A stretch of 64,000 nt of DNA from Methylobacterium mesophilicum SR1.6/6 (GTDB lineage Bacteria > Pseudomonadota > Alphaproteobacteria > Rhizobiales > Beijerinckiaceae): positions 4,979,447 to 5,043,446 of the forward strand of contig NZ_CP043538.1 of NCBI RefSeq assembly GCF_000364445.2. The letters run 5' to 3'. The notes beneath the pieces are model-generated. The model had not been told where the DNA came from. It saw only the letters and a program-made list of their open reading frames with translations, and made no database searches. Positions within the stretch are counted from its first letter, which is position 1. The number at the start of each line of letters is the position of its first letter. Position numbers and translations under genes: made by a program. Of this stretch, positions 48,470-59,403 are shown in pieces.

Positions 48470-49411
48470 TCACCGCCCCTTCACGGCCGCCTCATCCGCA
48501 GCCCAGAGGTGCTGCGCCGCGTAAGATCGATACGGCCGCCACGCCTCGGCCCGCGCCAGGAGCGCCGCCGGACTCGGACGCCCGGTGCCGGTCTCCAGCG
48601 CCCGCAATAGCCCGACATCGCCCACCGGCAGGGCGTCCGGCAGCTTGAGCGCCCGCATGGCGATGTACTGCGCCGTCCACGGCCCGATTCCGCGGATCGC
48701 CGTGAAGCGCAGAACCGCTGCCTCCAGGGATTCGGCCGGGGCGAACAGATCCGGGTCGGCGAGCGCGGCCGTCGCCAGCGCCCGGATCGCCGCGCCGCGG
48801 GCGCGGGGCATGTTCAGCGCCAGAGCGACATCCGCCTCGACCAGATCCGCCGGCGTGGGGAAGACGTGGGCTAGCCCGCCCATCGGCTTCGCCAGCGGCG
48901 TCCCGAACGCCGCCACGAGCTTCCCGGCGAGCCCGATCGCGGCCGCCACCGAGACCTGCTGGCCGAGGATCGCCCGGCACCCGGTCTCGAACGGGTCCCA
49001 CGCCCCCGGCAGCCGCAAGCCCGGCCGCGCCGCCACGAGCGGGGCCATGACAGGATCCCGGGCGAGGCAAGCCGCGATGGCGGCCGGGTCGGCGTCGCAG
49101 TCGAACAGGCGGCGCAGGCGCGCGGCAACGGCCGGACCCTCACCCGAGTCGATGCCGTGGAGCCCGACATGCAGGCTTTCGTCCCCGGGCTGCACCGTCA
49201 GGATGCCGTGGCGCCCTGCCAGGCTCACTGTGCGCGCATAGGCCAAGCCGCCGGTCTCGACCGCCTCGACGCCGGGGATCGCCCGCTTGGCCAGGAAGGC
49301 GCGGATCGCAGCCCAATCGTAGGGCGGGTGGTAGGGCAGGCGGAGCGCGACCGCCTCCGCAAACGCGAAGGGCGGCCTCTCGGCCGCCCCGCTGAACTTG
49401 ATCCGGGACAG
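48470..49411 (-). CDS. alkA: DNA-3-methyladenine glycosylase II (AlkA-like)
   Basis: A base-excision glycosylase for alkylated purines. It has an N-terminal AlkA domain (LRLPYHPPYDWAAIRAFLAK, then PGVEAVETGGLAYARTV). The helix-hairpin-helix core follows: GCRAILGQQVSVAAAIGLAG, then FTAIRGIGPWTAQYIAMRAL with the Gly/Pro hairpin, and the catalytic Asp in LPVGDVGLLRAL. The N-terminus has no ATG, GTG or TTG. The given start is a CTG at 49411 that follows GAGG; other rare starts up to the LRLPYHPPY segment are possible. A hairpin at 49370-49389, just after gltA, lies within this proposed N-terminal region. Confidence 0.8.
   Translation of the reverse strand: MSRIKFSGAAERPPFAFAEAVALRLPYHPPYDWAAIRAFLAKRAIPGVEAVETGGLAYARTVSLAGRHGILTVQPGDESLHVGLHGIDSGEGPAVAARLRRLFDCDADPAAIAACLARDPVMAPLVAARPGLRLPGAWDPFETGCRAILGQQVSVAAAIGLAGKLVAAFGTPLAKPMGGLAHVFPTPADLVEADVALALNMPRARGAAIRALATAALADPDLFAPAESLEAAVLRFTAIRGIGPWTAQYIAMRALKLPDALPVGDVGLLRALETGTGRPSPAALLARAEAWRPYRSYAAQHLWAADEAAVKGR
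49370..49389 (-). terminator. Hairpin after gltA
   Basis: On the minus strand GGGCGGCC, loop GAGA, GGCCGCCC, then TTCGCGTTT: an 8-bp perfect G/C stem starting about 31 bases after the gltA stop. The T tract is weak. It overlaps the probable start region of alkA. Confidence 0.5.
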
Positions 49412-49419
49412 GGGCCGCC

Positions 49420-50709
<1,290 letters not shown>

Positions 50710-51241
50710 GGATCGTGGACCCTTCTGTGGCGACGTGGCGGATGCCGGCCTCGGGCGCCCCTGAACCGGTCCCGGGGGCCTTGAGCGCCCGCGCTATGCT
50801 GCGGGTGCTCACTGGCATGCGTTACCCAAACGGCACTGCAGCAGCAACGGGGTCGGTGACATCCGAACCCCGACGCCAAGCGGATTCGTCAAGCGAAGTC
50901 CACCAAGCGAAATCCGGGCCGCAGCCCGCAGTTCCCAGCCCGGGTGGCGACGCTGCTCCAGGGCGGCCGTGGCACCGCACCTCTTCTCCGCGCGCGGAGC
51001 GACGGTATTCACACCTCTCTGGCCGGAGCGCCCTCTCCTCCCCCTTGCGGGGAGGAGTTGGAGGTGGGGGTGGTGCAGAAGGCACCTCACGGCTCGATCC
51101 TGAACCACCCCCATCCCTGACCCCTCCCCGCAAGGGGGAGGGGAAAGCACGCTTCCTTCAGAGTGTTGGCGCCAAGCCGAGGTGTTTGAATCCGGTCGGC
51201 GCGCGCGGGGGAGAGGGCGCTCCGTGCGCGAGCGGTCACCC
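50710..51241. other. Intergenic region between gltA and gltX
   Basis: 532 bp between the gltA start and the gltX stop. It holds the gltA promoter and leader near 50710-50830 and two G/C hairpins at 51035-51057 and 51121-51143 that are inverted copies of each other. I see no credible gene in it. Confidence 0.6.
51035..51143. repeat. Inverted pair of G/C hairpins
   Basis: CTCCTCCCC/GGGGAGGAG (51035-51057) and CCCCTCCCC/GGGGAGGGG (51121-51143), each with a 5-base loop, lie in opposite orientation and are joined by GGTGGGGGTGGT and its inverse ACCACCCCCA. The whole can fold on itself over about 40 bp. A related smaller palindrome lies inside imuB at 63549-63580. Confidence 0.75.
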
Positions 51242-52669
51242 TCAGCCCTGCGGCACCTGATCGCCGAGGCGCGCGAGGGTCTCGTCCCGCCCGAGCACCG
51301 CCATCACGTCGAACAGGGGCGGGGAGGTGGTGCGGCCGGTGAGCGCCGCCCGCAGGGGCTGGGCGACCTGCCCGAGCTTGCAGCCCGCCGCCTCCGCGTA
51401 TTGGCGCACGGCACCTTCGGTGGAGGCCGCGCTCCAGTCGGTCAGCGCCTCCAGCGCCGGGCGCACGCCGGCGAGGCGGGCGCGGCCCTCGTCGGAGAGC
51501 AGGGCGCGGGCCTTGTCGTCCAGCGCCAGGGGACGCTGGGCGTAGAGGTAATAGGCGCTGTCGATGAGCTCGATCAGGGTCTTGGCCCGCTCCTTCAGGC
51601 CCGGCATGGCCTGGATGAGCTTGGCCTTGAGATCGGCCGGGAGCGGCGCCGACAGGCCGCGCTCGGGCCCGACCTGGGGCAGGATCGTCTCGATCGCCGC
51701 CACGAGGTCGGCATCGGCGCTGCCGCGGATGTACAGGCCGTTGAGGTTGGCGAGCTTGGCGAAGTCGAACCGCGCGGCCGAGCGCCCCACCGCACCGAGA
51801 TCGAAGGCCGCGATCATCTCGTCGGTGGAGAACACTTCCTGGTCGCCGTGGCTCCAGCCGAGCCGCACGAGGTAGTTCCGGAGCGCCGCCGGCAGGTAGC
51901 CGAGGTCGCGATAGGCCTCGACGCCGAGCGCCCCGTGCCGCTTCGAGAGCTTCGCCCCGTCGGCCCCGTGAATCAGCGGGATATGGGCCATCTTCGGCAC
52001 GTCCCAGCCCAGCGCCGAGAAGATCTGGGTCTGGCGGGCGGCATTGGTGAGGTGGTCGTCGCCGCGGATGATCTGCGTGACGCCCATGTCGTGGTCGTCC
52101 ACCACGACGGCGAGCATGTAGGTCGGCGTGCCGTCCGAGCGCAGCAGCACGAGGTCGTCGAGGTCCTTGTTGGCCCAGGTCACCCGGCCCTGGACGGCGT
52201 CCTCGACCACGGTCTCGCCCTCGGTCGGCGCGCGCAGGCGGATGACCGGCTTGGCGCCGGCGGGGGCCTCGGACGGGTCGCGGTCGCGCCAGCGGCCGTC
52301 GTAGCGGGGCGGGCGGCCCTCGGCACGGGCGGTCTCGCGCATCTGCGCGAGTTCCTCGGCGGTGGCGTAACAATGATAGGCGCGGCCGGCAGCCAGCAGC
52401 GCCTCGGCCACCGCCCGGTGGCGCTCGGCGCGGGCGAACTGGAACACCACGTCGCCGTCCCAGTCGAGGCCGAGCCAGGTGAGCCCGTCGAGGATCGCGT
52501 CGATCGCGCCCTTCGTGGAGCGCTCCCGGTCGGTGTCCTCGATGCGCAGCAGCATCCGGCCGCCCGTGTGGCGGGCGTAAAGCCAGTTGAACAGGGCCGT
52601 GCGGGCCCCGCCGATGTGGAGGTAGCCGGTGGGCGAGGGGGCGAAGCGCGTGACGACGGCTGAGGACAT
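51242..52669 (-). CDS. gltX: Glutamyl-tRNA synthetase
   Basis: A 475-residue class I synthetase. The HIGH region is [20 protein letters not shown] (about 9-28) and the KMSKS region is AKLSKRHGA at about 238-246. [17 protein letters not shown] lies between them, and the anticodon-binding alpha-helical domain follows. ATG 52669 starts [15 protein letters not shown], typical of the family; the frame beyond it is not real. Alphaproteobacteria often have two GltX paralogues, one also charging tRNA-Gln for later amidation; which one this is cannot be told here. It is divergent from comEC. Confidence 0.95.
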   Translation of the reverse strand: MSSAVVTRFAPSPTGYLHIGGARTALFNWLYARHTGGRMLLRIEDTDRERSTKGAIDAILDGLTWLGLDWDGDVVFQFARAERHRAVAEALLAAGRAYHCYATAEELAQMRETARAEGRPPRYDGRWRDRDPSEAPAGAKPVIRLRAPTEGETVVEDAVQGRVTWANKDLDDLVLLRSDGTPTYMLAVVVDDHDMGVTQIIRGDDHLTNAARQTQIFSALGWDVPKMAHIPLIHGADGAKLSKRHGALGVEAYRDLGYLPAALRNYLVRLGWSHGDQEVFSTDEMIAAFDLGAVGRSAARFDFAKLANLNGLYIRGSADADLVAAIETILPQVGPERGLSAPLPADLKAKLIQAMPGLKERAKTLIELIDSAYYLYAQRPLALDDKARALLSDEGRARLAGVRPALEALTDWSAASTEGAVRQYAEAAGCKLGQVAQPLRAALTGRTTSPPLFDVMAVLGRDETLARLGDQVPQG

Positions 52670-52836
52670 CGGTCCGGTATGTTCGGGGGCGGGGCGCGGG
52701 GATGGAGCGGCGAGGGGCTCGACAGGGCGCCCGTAGCACGAAGTGCCGCCTGTAGCACGGGTCGGCGGATGGGTTAAGAATCGGCCGGAGAATCGCCGGC
52801 CGACGACGACAGGTCGCGCGGATCGAGGCGGCGGCA

Positions 52837-55119
52837 ATGCGGCGGATCGGCGCGAGGCAGGCGGGGGGTGCCCTTGCGCTCGCCGGCCCGCGCGCGCTCA
52901 CCCCTCCGGCGGTCCGCCGCTGGGTGGCGGAGGGGCTCGGCCGGGAAGCCGAGCAGCGGCGCCTGTTCCCCTGGCTGGCGGTGGCCTTCGGCGCGGGGAT
53001 CCTGGTCTACTTCGCGGCGGCCGATGGGACGCCGATCCTGGCCGCGCCGCTGGTGGGGGCGGCTCTGGCCCTGGCGCCGGTGCCGTTCCTGGGGGCGCGG
53101 CCCGTGGCCCTGGCGCTGGCCCTCGCGGCCGCGGCCGGGTTCCTCGGCTTCGCGGCGGCCACGTGGCGGGTCACCCAGGTGGCCGCCCCGATCCTCACCC
53201 GGACCACCATCGGCCCCCTCGTCGGGATGGTCGAGGCGCTGGACGAGCGCGAGGTCGGCGCCCGGCTGGTGATCCGCGTGGAGAGCTTCGCCGGGCTCGC
53301 GCCGGAGGCGCGGCCGGTCCATGTCCGGGTGTCGTTCCGCAGGACGCCGATCCCGCGACCCGGGGACGTCATCGCCGCAACCGCCCGGCTGCTGCCGCCG
53401 CCGGAGGCCGCCCGGCCCGGCGGCTACGACTTCGCCCGGGACGCGTATTTCCAGGGTCTCGGCGCCGTGGGCTCGCTGGTCGGAGCGGTCACGGTCCGCG
53501 CGCCCGCGGAGCCGCCGCCCCTGCGCCTGCGGCTCGCCGCGACGCTGGACGCGGCCCGCAACGCGTTGACCCGCCGGATCGCGGAGGCCGAGGGCGGGCA
53601 GGCGGGGGCGGTCGCGGCGGCCCTGGTGACGGGCAAGCGCGGGCTGATCGGGCCGGCGACCAACGACGCGCTGCGCGCCGCCGGCATCTACCACGTGGTG
53701 TCGATCTCCGGGCTCCACATGGTGCTGGCCGCCGGCGTGGTGTTCTGGCTGGTCCGGGCGGCCCTCGCCCTGGTGCCGTACTGCGCGCTGGTCTGGCCGA
53801 TCAAGAAGATCGCGGCCGGCTTCGCCATGGTGGGCGTGACCGCCTACTGCGCCTTCTCGGGCTGGGACATCGCCGCCGAGCGCTCGCTGATCATGACCCT
53901 GATCATGCTGGGCGCGATCCTGGCAGACCGGCCGGCCCTGTCGATGCGCAACCTCGCGCTCGCCGCCCTGATCGCGCTCGCCCGCGAGCCGGAGGGCCTG
54001 CTCGGCCCGAGCTTCCAGATGTCGTTCGGGGCGGTGGCGGGGCTGATCGCCTGCGCGCGCCTGATCGACGGCCGGCTGTTCGTGCGCCCCGGGGCGGGAC
54101 GGATCGGGCGCCTTGTGGGCAGCGGCCTGTCGGCGGTCACCGGGACCCTGGCCACGACCCTGGTGGCGCAGGTCGCCACCGCGCCCTTCGCCACCTACCA
54201 CTTCCAGACCGTGCAGCCCTTCGGGCTCGTCGGCAACGCCCTGACGCTGCCCCTCGTCTCCCTGGTGGTGATGCCCGCCGCGGTCCTCGGGATCCTGGCC
54301 TATCCCTTCGCCCTCGACCGGCCGGTCTGGTGGCTGATGGGTCAGGCGGTGGGGGGCATGCTGGCGATTTCCGAGTGGATCGCCGGGTTCGAGCGCGCCA
54401 TCCTCGTGCTGCCGGCCTTCGGAACCGCGGCGCTGACCCTGCTGACCGCAAGCCTGCTGCTGGCGACGCTCCCGGTCTCGCGCCTGCGCTGGCTCGCCGG
54501 GCCGCCCCTCCTGCTGGGGCTCTGGCTCACCGTGCTGCCGGACCGCTACGACGTCTACGTCGACCGGCAGGGCGGCGGCGCGGCGGTGCGGGGGCCGGAC
54601 GGCCGCCTCGCCGCCCTGGGCAGCCCCTCCGGCTTCGTGCTGGAACAGTGGCTGAAGGCGGACGGCGACGGGCGGCGCCCCGGCGCGCTGGTCACGCCGT
54701 CCGGAAGCGGGCGCTGCGACCGGCTCGGATGCACCGCGCGCCTGCCGGATGGGCGGGCGGTCGCGCTGGTCCGGGATCGCCGCGCCTTCCCGGAGGATTG
54801 CGCCCGGGCCGCGGTGCTGATCACCGGCCTCGCGGCGCCCCCGACCTGCACGGGGCCCCTCGTGATCGACCGGCATGTCCTGGCGGATCACGGAGCCGTG
54901 GCGCTCCGGGCCGAACCCGGCGGGTTCACCGCGCGCTACGCCCGGACCGGTGATCGCGGCCTGCCGTGGCGACCGCACCGGGACACGAAGCCGGCACCGC
55001 CGATGACCGCCGCAGTCGACAGCAGTCGCGCCATGGAGGAGCCTGCGGCCCCGGCTGAGGCCGACGGATCGAGCGGCGGGGACGCGCCCGGCGACGCGCC
55101 CGCCGAACCGCTTCAGTAG
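52837..55119 (+). CDS. comEC: ComEC/Rec2-type DNA-uptake channel protein
   Basis: A 760-residue polytopic membrane protein. It has N-terminal helices, a soluble DUF4131/OB-like region (about 120-230), and the competence domain with [20 protein letters not shown] and [18 protein letters not shown] (about 280-310). About ten helices follow, with [17 protein letters not shown]. The C-terminal 170 residues are soluble and hold eight or so Cys-containing turns ([12 protein letters not shown]), but I do not see the metallo-beta-lactamase motif of longer ComEC. The end is an acidic Pro/Ala tail. ATG 52837. DNA uptake for transformation is the family role; natural competence is not shown. Confidence 0.88.
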   Translation: MRRIGARQAGGALALAGPRALTPPAVRRWVAEGLGREAEQRRLFPWLAVAFGAGILVYFAAADGTPILAAPLVGAALALAPVPFLGARPVALALALAAAAGFLGFAAATWRVTQVAAPILTRTTIGPLVGMVEALDEREVGARLVIRVESFAGLAPEARPVHVRVSFRRTPIPRPGDVIAATARLLPPPEAARPGGYDFARDAYFQGLGAVGSLVGAVTVRAPAEPPPLRLRLAATLDAARNALTRRIAEAEGGQAGAVAAALVTGKRGLIGPATNDALRAAGIYHVVSISGLHMVLAAGVVFWLVRAALALVPYCALVWPIKKIAAGFAMVGVTAYCAFSGWDIAAERSLIMTLIMLGAILADRPALSMRNLALAALIALAREPEGLLGPSFQMSFGAVAGLIACARLIDGRLFVRPGAGRIGRLVGSGLSAVTGTLATTLVAQVATAPFATYHFQTVQPFGLVGNALTLPLVSLVVMPAAVLGILAYPFALDRPVWWLMGQAVGGMLAISEWIAGFERAILVLPAFGTAALTLLTASLLLATLPVSRLRWLAGPPLLLGLWLTVLPDRYDVYVDRQGGGAAVRGPDGRLAALGSPSGFVLEQWLKADGDGRRPGALVTPSGSGRCDRLGCTARLPDGRAVALVRDRRAFPEDCARAAVLITGLAAPPTCTGPLVIDRHVLADHGAVALRAEPGGFTARYARTGDRGLPWRPHRDTKPAPPMTAAVDSSRAMEEPAAPAEADGSSGGDAPGDAPAEPLQ

Positions 55120-55838
55120 CGGCGGACGAGACTCACGAGGCGGCCCTGGATCTGGACCCGGTCGGGCCCGAGGACGCGGGTCTCGTAGGCCGGGTTGGCG
55201 GCCTCCAGGGCGATCGAGGAGCCGCGGCGGCGCAGGCGCTTGAGCGTCGCCTCCTCGTCGTCGATCAGGGCCACGATGATATCGCCCGTGTTGGCGGTGT
55301 CCTGCTTGCGGATCACCACGAGGTCGCCGTCGAGGATGCCGGCCTCGACCATCGAATCACCGCGCACCTCCAGGGCGTAGTGCTCGCCGCCGGCCAGGAA
55401 GTCCGGCGACAGGGTGATGGCGTGGCTCTGGTTCTGGATCGCCGAGACCGGCGTGCCGGCCGCGATCCGGCCCATGACGGGGATCGACACCGCCCGTCCG
55501 GCCTCGTCGATCATGCGGGCATTGGCGGGCAGCGGTGGCTGCTTGGACTTGCCACCCTCCACCACGCTCGGGGTGAACCGGCGGGGCTCGGCGGGCGCCT
55601 GGGCCGCGGCCGCCTGCGTCAGGCTCTCGGGGATGCGGATCACCTCGATGGCGCGCGCCCGATTCGGCAGGCGCCGGAGGAAGCCGCGCTCCTCGAGGGC
55701 CGTGATCAGCCGGTGGATGCCCGACTTCGACTTCAGGTCGAGGGCGTCCTTCATCTCGTCGAAGGACGGCGGGACGCCGCATTCCTGCATGCGGTTCTGG
55801 ATGAAGCGCAGGAGGTCCAGCTGCTTGCGCGTGAGCAT
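55113..55838 (-). CDS. lexA: LexA repressor
   Basis: A 241-residue SOS repressor. The N-terminal winged helix starts [20 protein letters not shown] and has [20 protein letters not shown] as recognition region. A linker follows (about 80-110). The S24 peptidase domain has the Ala-Gly cleavage site in GRIAAGTP at about 126, catalytic Ser162 in [14 protein letters not shown], and Lys in [11 protein letters not shown] 55838; the frame upstream is intergenic. An exact GTTC-N7-GTTC box lies 70 bp upstream, so it represses itself. Its last bases overlap the comEC 3' end by 7 bp in convergent orientation. Confidence 0.96.
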   Translation of the reverse strand: MLTRKQLDLLRFIQNRMQECGVPPSFDEMKDALDLKSKSGIHRLITALEERGFLRRLPNRARAIEVIRIPESLTQAAAAQAPAEPRRFTPSVVEGGKSKQPPLPANARMIDEAGRAVSIPVMGRIAAGTPVSAIQNQSHAITLSPDFLAGGEHYALEVRGDSMVEAGILDGDLVVIRKQDTANTGDIIVALIDDEEATLKRLRRRGSSIALEAANPAYETRVLGPDRVQIQGRLVSLVRRY

Positions 55839-55908
55839 CGACGTGGGCCTCGCGGCTTGAGGGACCGCCTCGTGGCGGCCACAGAAACAAATCACGAACA
55901 CGTTAAAC

Positions 55909-55923
55909 GTTCCGCAAGTGTTC
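55909..55923. promoter_or_regulatory. LexA (SOS) box of lexA
   Basis: GTTC-CGCAAGT-GTTC on the plus strand, 70 bp upstream of the lexA ATG. A direct-repeat box of this form is the known LexA site in alphaproteobacteria. Confidence 0.85.
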
Positions 55924-56065
55924 CGCAAGAGAGATATGGCCACGCTTGCGTGCGTGGCGGCCGCCTGCCGGGGAGAAACGCATTGACGGCGCAAGCGGAG
56001 CCGTTTCAATGCGTCCAGCCGGCCGTCCGGGGATAAGCCCGGGGCGCGGCGTGGATCGGGCTGGG

Positions 56066-56545
56066 ATGACGAGGATGCGACGACCCGCAGCTCTGCTGCC
56101 CCTCGGCGTGGTGACCTTCGGCGTGGTGACCCTCGGCCTGGCGCTCGCCGGCTGCACGACCGGGTTCTCCTACATCTCCCGGAACTACGTCGCGCTGACC
56201 CCGCAGGTGGTGACGATCGGCTGCAAGGAGCCCTACGAGGTCTACGACAACCGGCAAGTGCGCCGGATGCTGATCGTCTCGAACGCCCTGCGGGAATATG
56301 CCGGCTGCAACCTGAGCGAGGTCCGGATCGATCCCGAGCCCGAGGCGACGCGGGTGAAGCGCTTCCGGACCGCGGCCCGGGCCTATCTCGACGAGACCGT
56401 GCGCGAGGATTGCCGGATCACCGGCGAGACCGTGTTCGATCCGCTGAAGACAGAGTTCGCCTACGCGTGCGACGCGCCGATCGAGAAGCGCGGCACGGTG
56501 GTTCCGCGGCTTCCGGGCCGCAATCCGGGCCTGATCCTGCGCTGA
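56066..56545 (+). CDS. Putative lipoprotein
   Basis: A 159-residue protein with a lipoprotein signal ([14 protein letters not shown], lipobox LAGC, so the mature protein starts at Cys, about residue 29). The mature domain has [20 protein letters not shown] and [20 protein letters not shown], four Cys in all after the lipid Cys. ATG 56066 or 56075. I do not recognise the family. It is alone in its direction until 56880. Confidence 0.65.
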   Translation: MTRMRRPAALLPLGVVTFGVVTLGLALAGCTTGFSYISRNYVALTPQVVTIGCKEPYEVYDNRQVRRMLIVSNALREYAGCNLSEVRIDPEPEATRVKRFRTAARAYLDETVREDCRITGETVFDPLKTEFAYACDAPIEKRGTVVPRLPGRNPGLILR

Positions 56546-56583
56546 ACCGCGGGCCCGGCGCCCGCGCCCGTCAGGTCCCCGGC

Positions 56584-56799
56584 TCAGGTCCCCGGCTTGG
56601 GGAAGGTGCGCTCGGTCGCGTCCCCAGCCGCCGCCAGCAGCGCGCGGGCGAAGGCGCGGGCCTCCGCCCGGTCCAGGGTGATGGCGGCGGTGACCGGCGC
56701 GCCGCCGAGGTCGGATAGGGCGAGTTCCAGGCGCACCCCGTCGGGCACGGCGCTCGCCTGAAGGCTCCAGCCGGAACCCCGATCCGTGCTCTCCGCCAT
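56584..56799 (-). CDS. Small conserved-looking protein
   Basis: A 71-residue acidic protein starting MAESTDRGSGWSLQASAVPD and containing VRLELALSDLGGAPVTAAIT followed by a helix (RAEARAFARALLAAAG). GGGAGG stands about 7 bases before the ATG. There is no membrane segment. Codon use matches neighbours. Function unknown. It faces the lipoprotein gene in convergent orientation. Confidence 0.6.
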   Translation of the reverse strand: MAESTDRGSGWSLQASAVPDGVRLELALSDLGGAPVTAAITLDRAEARAFARALLAAAGDATERTFPKPGT

Positions 56800-56879
56800 C
56801 TCAATTCCTCCCGCGGGCTCCCGGGAAAACGCCGCAGGCGTCCGCCGGAACTGCCGCCGCCCGGGACTGTTCCCGAGCC

Positions 56880-58121
56880 GTGCCCAGCGCTTCCCTGCCC
56901 CGCCTGTCCGCGTTCCTCAAGGCCGCGGGCCCGGGACTGGTCGTGATGCTCGCCGATACGGATGTCGGCAGCCTGATCACGGCGGCCCAGAGCGGCGCGC
57001 GCTGGGGCTACTCGCTGCTGCTCCTGCAGATCCTGCTGGTGCCGATCCTCTACGTCGTCCAGGAGCTGACGGTCCGGCTCGGGACCGCCACGGGCCGCGG
57101 CCATGGCGAGCTGATCCGGACGCATTACGGGCCGGCCTGGGCCTGGATCTCCTACGGCGGCCTCGTGGTCGCGGGAATCGGCGCCATCGTGACGGAGTTC
57201 TCCGGGATCGCCGGGATCGGCGACCTGTTCGGGGTTCCGCGGCTCGTGAGTCTCGGGCTGCCGGCGACCCTGCTCCTCGGGCTGGTCTTCACCGGCAGCT
57301 ACCGGCGCGTCGAGGTGGTGGCGATCGCAGTCGGCCTGTTCGAGCTGGTCTTCGTCGGGCTGGCGATCGCGGCGCGGCCGGACGTGCCGGAGATCGTCGC
57401 CTCCTTCGGGCACATCCCGCTGGGTGACGGGCAATACCGGGTGCTGATCGCCGCCAATATCGGCGCGGTGATCATGCCGTGGATGATCTTCTACCAGCAG
57501 TCGGCCATCGTCGACAAAGGCCTCGGCTGGGACCATGCGCGCCGCTCGCGGCTCGACACCCTGGTGGGTGCGGTGATCTCGCAATGCGTGATGGGGGCGA
57601 TCCTGATCGCGGCCGCCGCCACGATCGGCAAGTCCGGGCAGGGCAGCGCGAAGGGGCTGGAGACCGTGGGCGACCTCGCGGGCGCCTTCACCCCGGCCCT
57701 CGGGCCCTGGCTCGGGCAGGTGGTGTTCGGGGTCGGCATCATCGCGGCGGCCTTCGTGGCTTTGAACGTCGTGGCCCTGGCGCTGGCCTGGGGCTTCGGC
57801 GACGTGACCGGCCGGCCGCACTCCCTCGGGCAGTCGCCCCGGGAGGCGCCGGCCTTCTACGGCGCCTTCGCGCTGGCGGTCGCCGCGGGGGCGGTGGCCG
57901 TGCAGCTCGTGCCGAACCTCGTGGCGCTCAACATCGCGGTCGAGGTCATGAACGCCCTGCTCCTGCCCCTGGCGCTCGGCCTGCTGATCCTGCTGGCCAC
58001 GCGCGCCCTGCCGGAGGGGCAGCGCGTGGCCGGGGCCTACAGGTGGGTCGTCTACGCCGTGTCGGGGATCACGATCGCCTTCGCGATGATCGGCGTGCTC
58101 GACGGGGTCGGCCTGCTCTGA
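56880..58121 (+). CDS. NRAMP-family transporter, atypical metal site
   Basis: A 413-residue protein with about eleven helices of the NRAMP fold. TM1 has LADTDVGSL (residues 25-32) in place of the canonical Asp-Pro-Gly-Asn, and TM6 has MPWMIFYQQS (from 199) in place of Met-Pro-His. Such variants occur in a sub-branch of NRAMP-like proteins; some NRAMP relatives lacking the metal-site Met carry Mg2+ or Al3+. Substrate therefore uncertain: Mn2+/Fe2+ is not a safe assumption. The start is GTG at 56880. It stands upstream of the Fae paralogue (62 bp) in the same direction. Confidence 0.85.
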   Translation: MPSASLPRLSAFLKAAGPGLVVMLADTDVGSLITAAQSGARWGYSLLLLQILLVPILYVVQELTVRLGTATGRGHGELIRTHYGPAWAWISYGGLVVAGIGAIVTEFSGIAGIGDLFGVPRLVSLGLPATLLLGLVFTGSYRRVEVVAIAVGLFELVFVGLAIAARPDVPEIVASFGHIPLGDGQYRVLIAANIGAVIMPWMIFYQQSAIVDKGLGWDHARRSRLDTLVGAVISQCVMGAILIAAAATIGKSGQGSAKGLETVGDLAGAFTPALGPWLGQVVFGVGIIAAAFVALNVVALALAWGFGDVTGRPHSLGQSPREAPAFYGAFALAVAAGAVAVQLVPNLVALNIAVEVMNALLLPLALGLLILLATRALPEGQRVAGAYRWVVYAVSGITIAFAMIGVLDGVGLL

Positions 58122-58183
58122 CGCGATTGACGCGAGCCCTCCGATGATGTCTCCCGCGGGCTCCGATCAGGTGGAGTTCGAAC

Positions 58184-58723
58184 ATGCAAGAGATCTGGTT
58201 CCGCACGGGCGAGGCCACGGTGCTGGCGGCCGAGGGCCAGTACACCGACGCCATGCCGGAGGTGCTGATCGGCTCGGTGCGCGGTCCGGTCGGTCAGGCC
58301 TTCGCGTCGATGATGGGGCAGGTCCAGGGCCACACGCGGATGTTCGTGGTCCGCGACCTCAACCAGCTGGTCCGCCCCGCCACGATGATGACCACCAAGG
58401 TCACTATCCACACGGCCGAGTATGCCGAGCTCCTCGGCGGCGTGGTCCAGGCCGCCACCGGCGACGCGATCGTGGACTGCATCATCGAGGGCATCCTGCC
58501 GAGGGACGGGCTCGACGAGCTGTGCATGATCATCATGATCTGGCTCGACCAGCGCTGCGCCGAGGACGACAACCTCGACCAGAAGGACCTCTACCGGACC
58601 AACTACGAGGCGACGAAGCTCGCCATCGCCCGCGCCCTCAAGGGCGAGCCGACGGTGGACGAGCTGATCGCCAACCGGAAGACCGTGAAGCACTACGCGC
58701 TCGACGGCGTGATCGAGTACTGA
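58184..58723 (+). CDS. Formaldehyde-activating enzyme paralogue
   Basis: A 179-residue homologue of Fae, the enzyme that condenses formaldehyde with tetrahydromethanopterin in methylotrophs. Shared segments are TKVTIHTAEYAELLGG, AIVDCIIEGILP and the C-terminal TNYEATKLAIARALKGEP. Residue 24 is Met (DAMPEVLIG) where Fae has the proposed catalytic His (AHIDLIIG), so it is probably not a normal Fae and may be one of the Fae2/Fae3 type paralogues of unclear role. ATG 58184. Its stop meets the stop of the Uma2 gene in a TGATCA palindrome. Confidence 0.85.
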   Translation: MQEIWFRTGEATVLAAEGQYTDAMPEVLIGSVRGPVGQAFASMMGQVQGHTRMFVVRDLNQLVRPATMMTTKVTIHTAEYAELLGGVVQAATGDAIVDCIIEGILPRDGLDELCMIIMIWLDQRCAEDDNLDQKDLYRTNYEATKLAIARALKGEPTVDELIANRKTVKHYALDGVIEY

Positions 58724-59338
58724 TCAGCCCTGTGCGACGGGCGTGCGGGCATAGAGATCCGCCACGGCGCAATCGAGGCCGAAACCGGGGAGGACCAGAC
58801 GGTCATCCCCGGTCAGGCGGGCGCAGGTCCAGGTCTCCCCGCTGCGCACCGACAGGGTCAGCGCGCGGCTCCTCTGCTCGATCAGGAGCACGGCCTGACA
58901 GAGCGGCAAGGCCTCGTAGCCCGCGCGCTTGACGTCGATCTTCGTCTGGCGCGTGCCGGGCAGCTTCCGGTGATCGCTCGGCGAGAGGATCTCAGCGGCC
59001 AGATAACAACCGTCGACGACGTTCCGGTCAGGCTCGATGGTGGCCGCGTCGATGACCGCGACGTCCGGGACGTAGGTATGGCCCGTGATGAACGGCCTGA
59101 GGTCGATGGCGGGATCGTGGATGGCGATCCACGAGGAGCCCGACCGTTCCAGAGCCTCGTTCAGCAGGCGCTGGAGAGTCACGACGATGACCTGATGGAT
59201 GAGGCTCGGCCGGGCCTGCATCACGATCTGGCCCTCGATAAGCTCCCACTTCTCCTCATCGGGGCGCGTCTCGATGAAGTCCCAGAATCCCCGATGGGGA
59301 TCGGTCCTCTGGACGGGCGGGGTTTCGAGAGTCGTCAT
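58724..59338 (-). CDS. Uma2 family protein (DUF820, PD-(D/E)XK fold)
   Basis: A 204-residue protein of the Uma2 family, restriction-endonuclease-like proteins abundant in cyanobacteria and some alphaproteobacteria. It has WELIEGQIVMQARPS (about 31-45), YVPDVAVID (about 89-97) and AAEILSPSDHRKL with TKIDVKRAGYEAL (about 112-140), which hold the acidic and Lys residues of the PD-(D/E)XK core. Biological role unknown. The stop codons of this gene and the Fae paralogue are directly adjacent. Confidence 0.85.
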   Translation of the reverse strand: MTTLETPPVQRTDPHRGFWDFIETRPDEEKWELIEGQIVMQARPSLIHQVIVVTLQRLLNEALERSGSSWIAIHDPAIDLRPFITGHTYVPDVAVIDAATIEPDRNVVDGCYLAAEILSPSDHRKLPGTRQTKIDVKRAGYEALPLCQAVLLIEQRSRALTLSVRSGETWTCARLTGDDRLVLPGFGLDCAVADLYARTPVAQG

Positions 59339-59403
59339 GGGCAGCCCGGGCCGAGTCGACAGGGATCAAGGATCCCGCCGGCCACGCCCTCGGTCAAGAG
59401 CCC

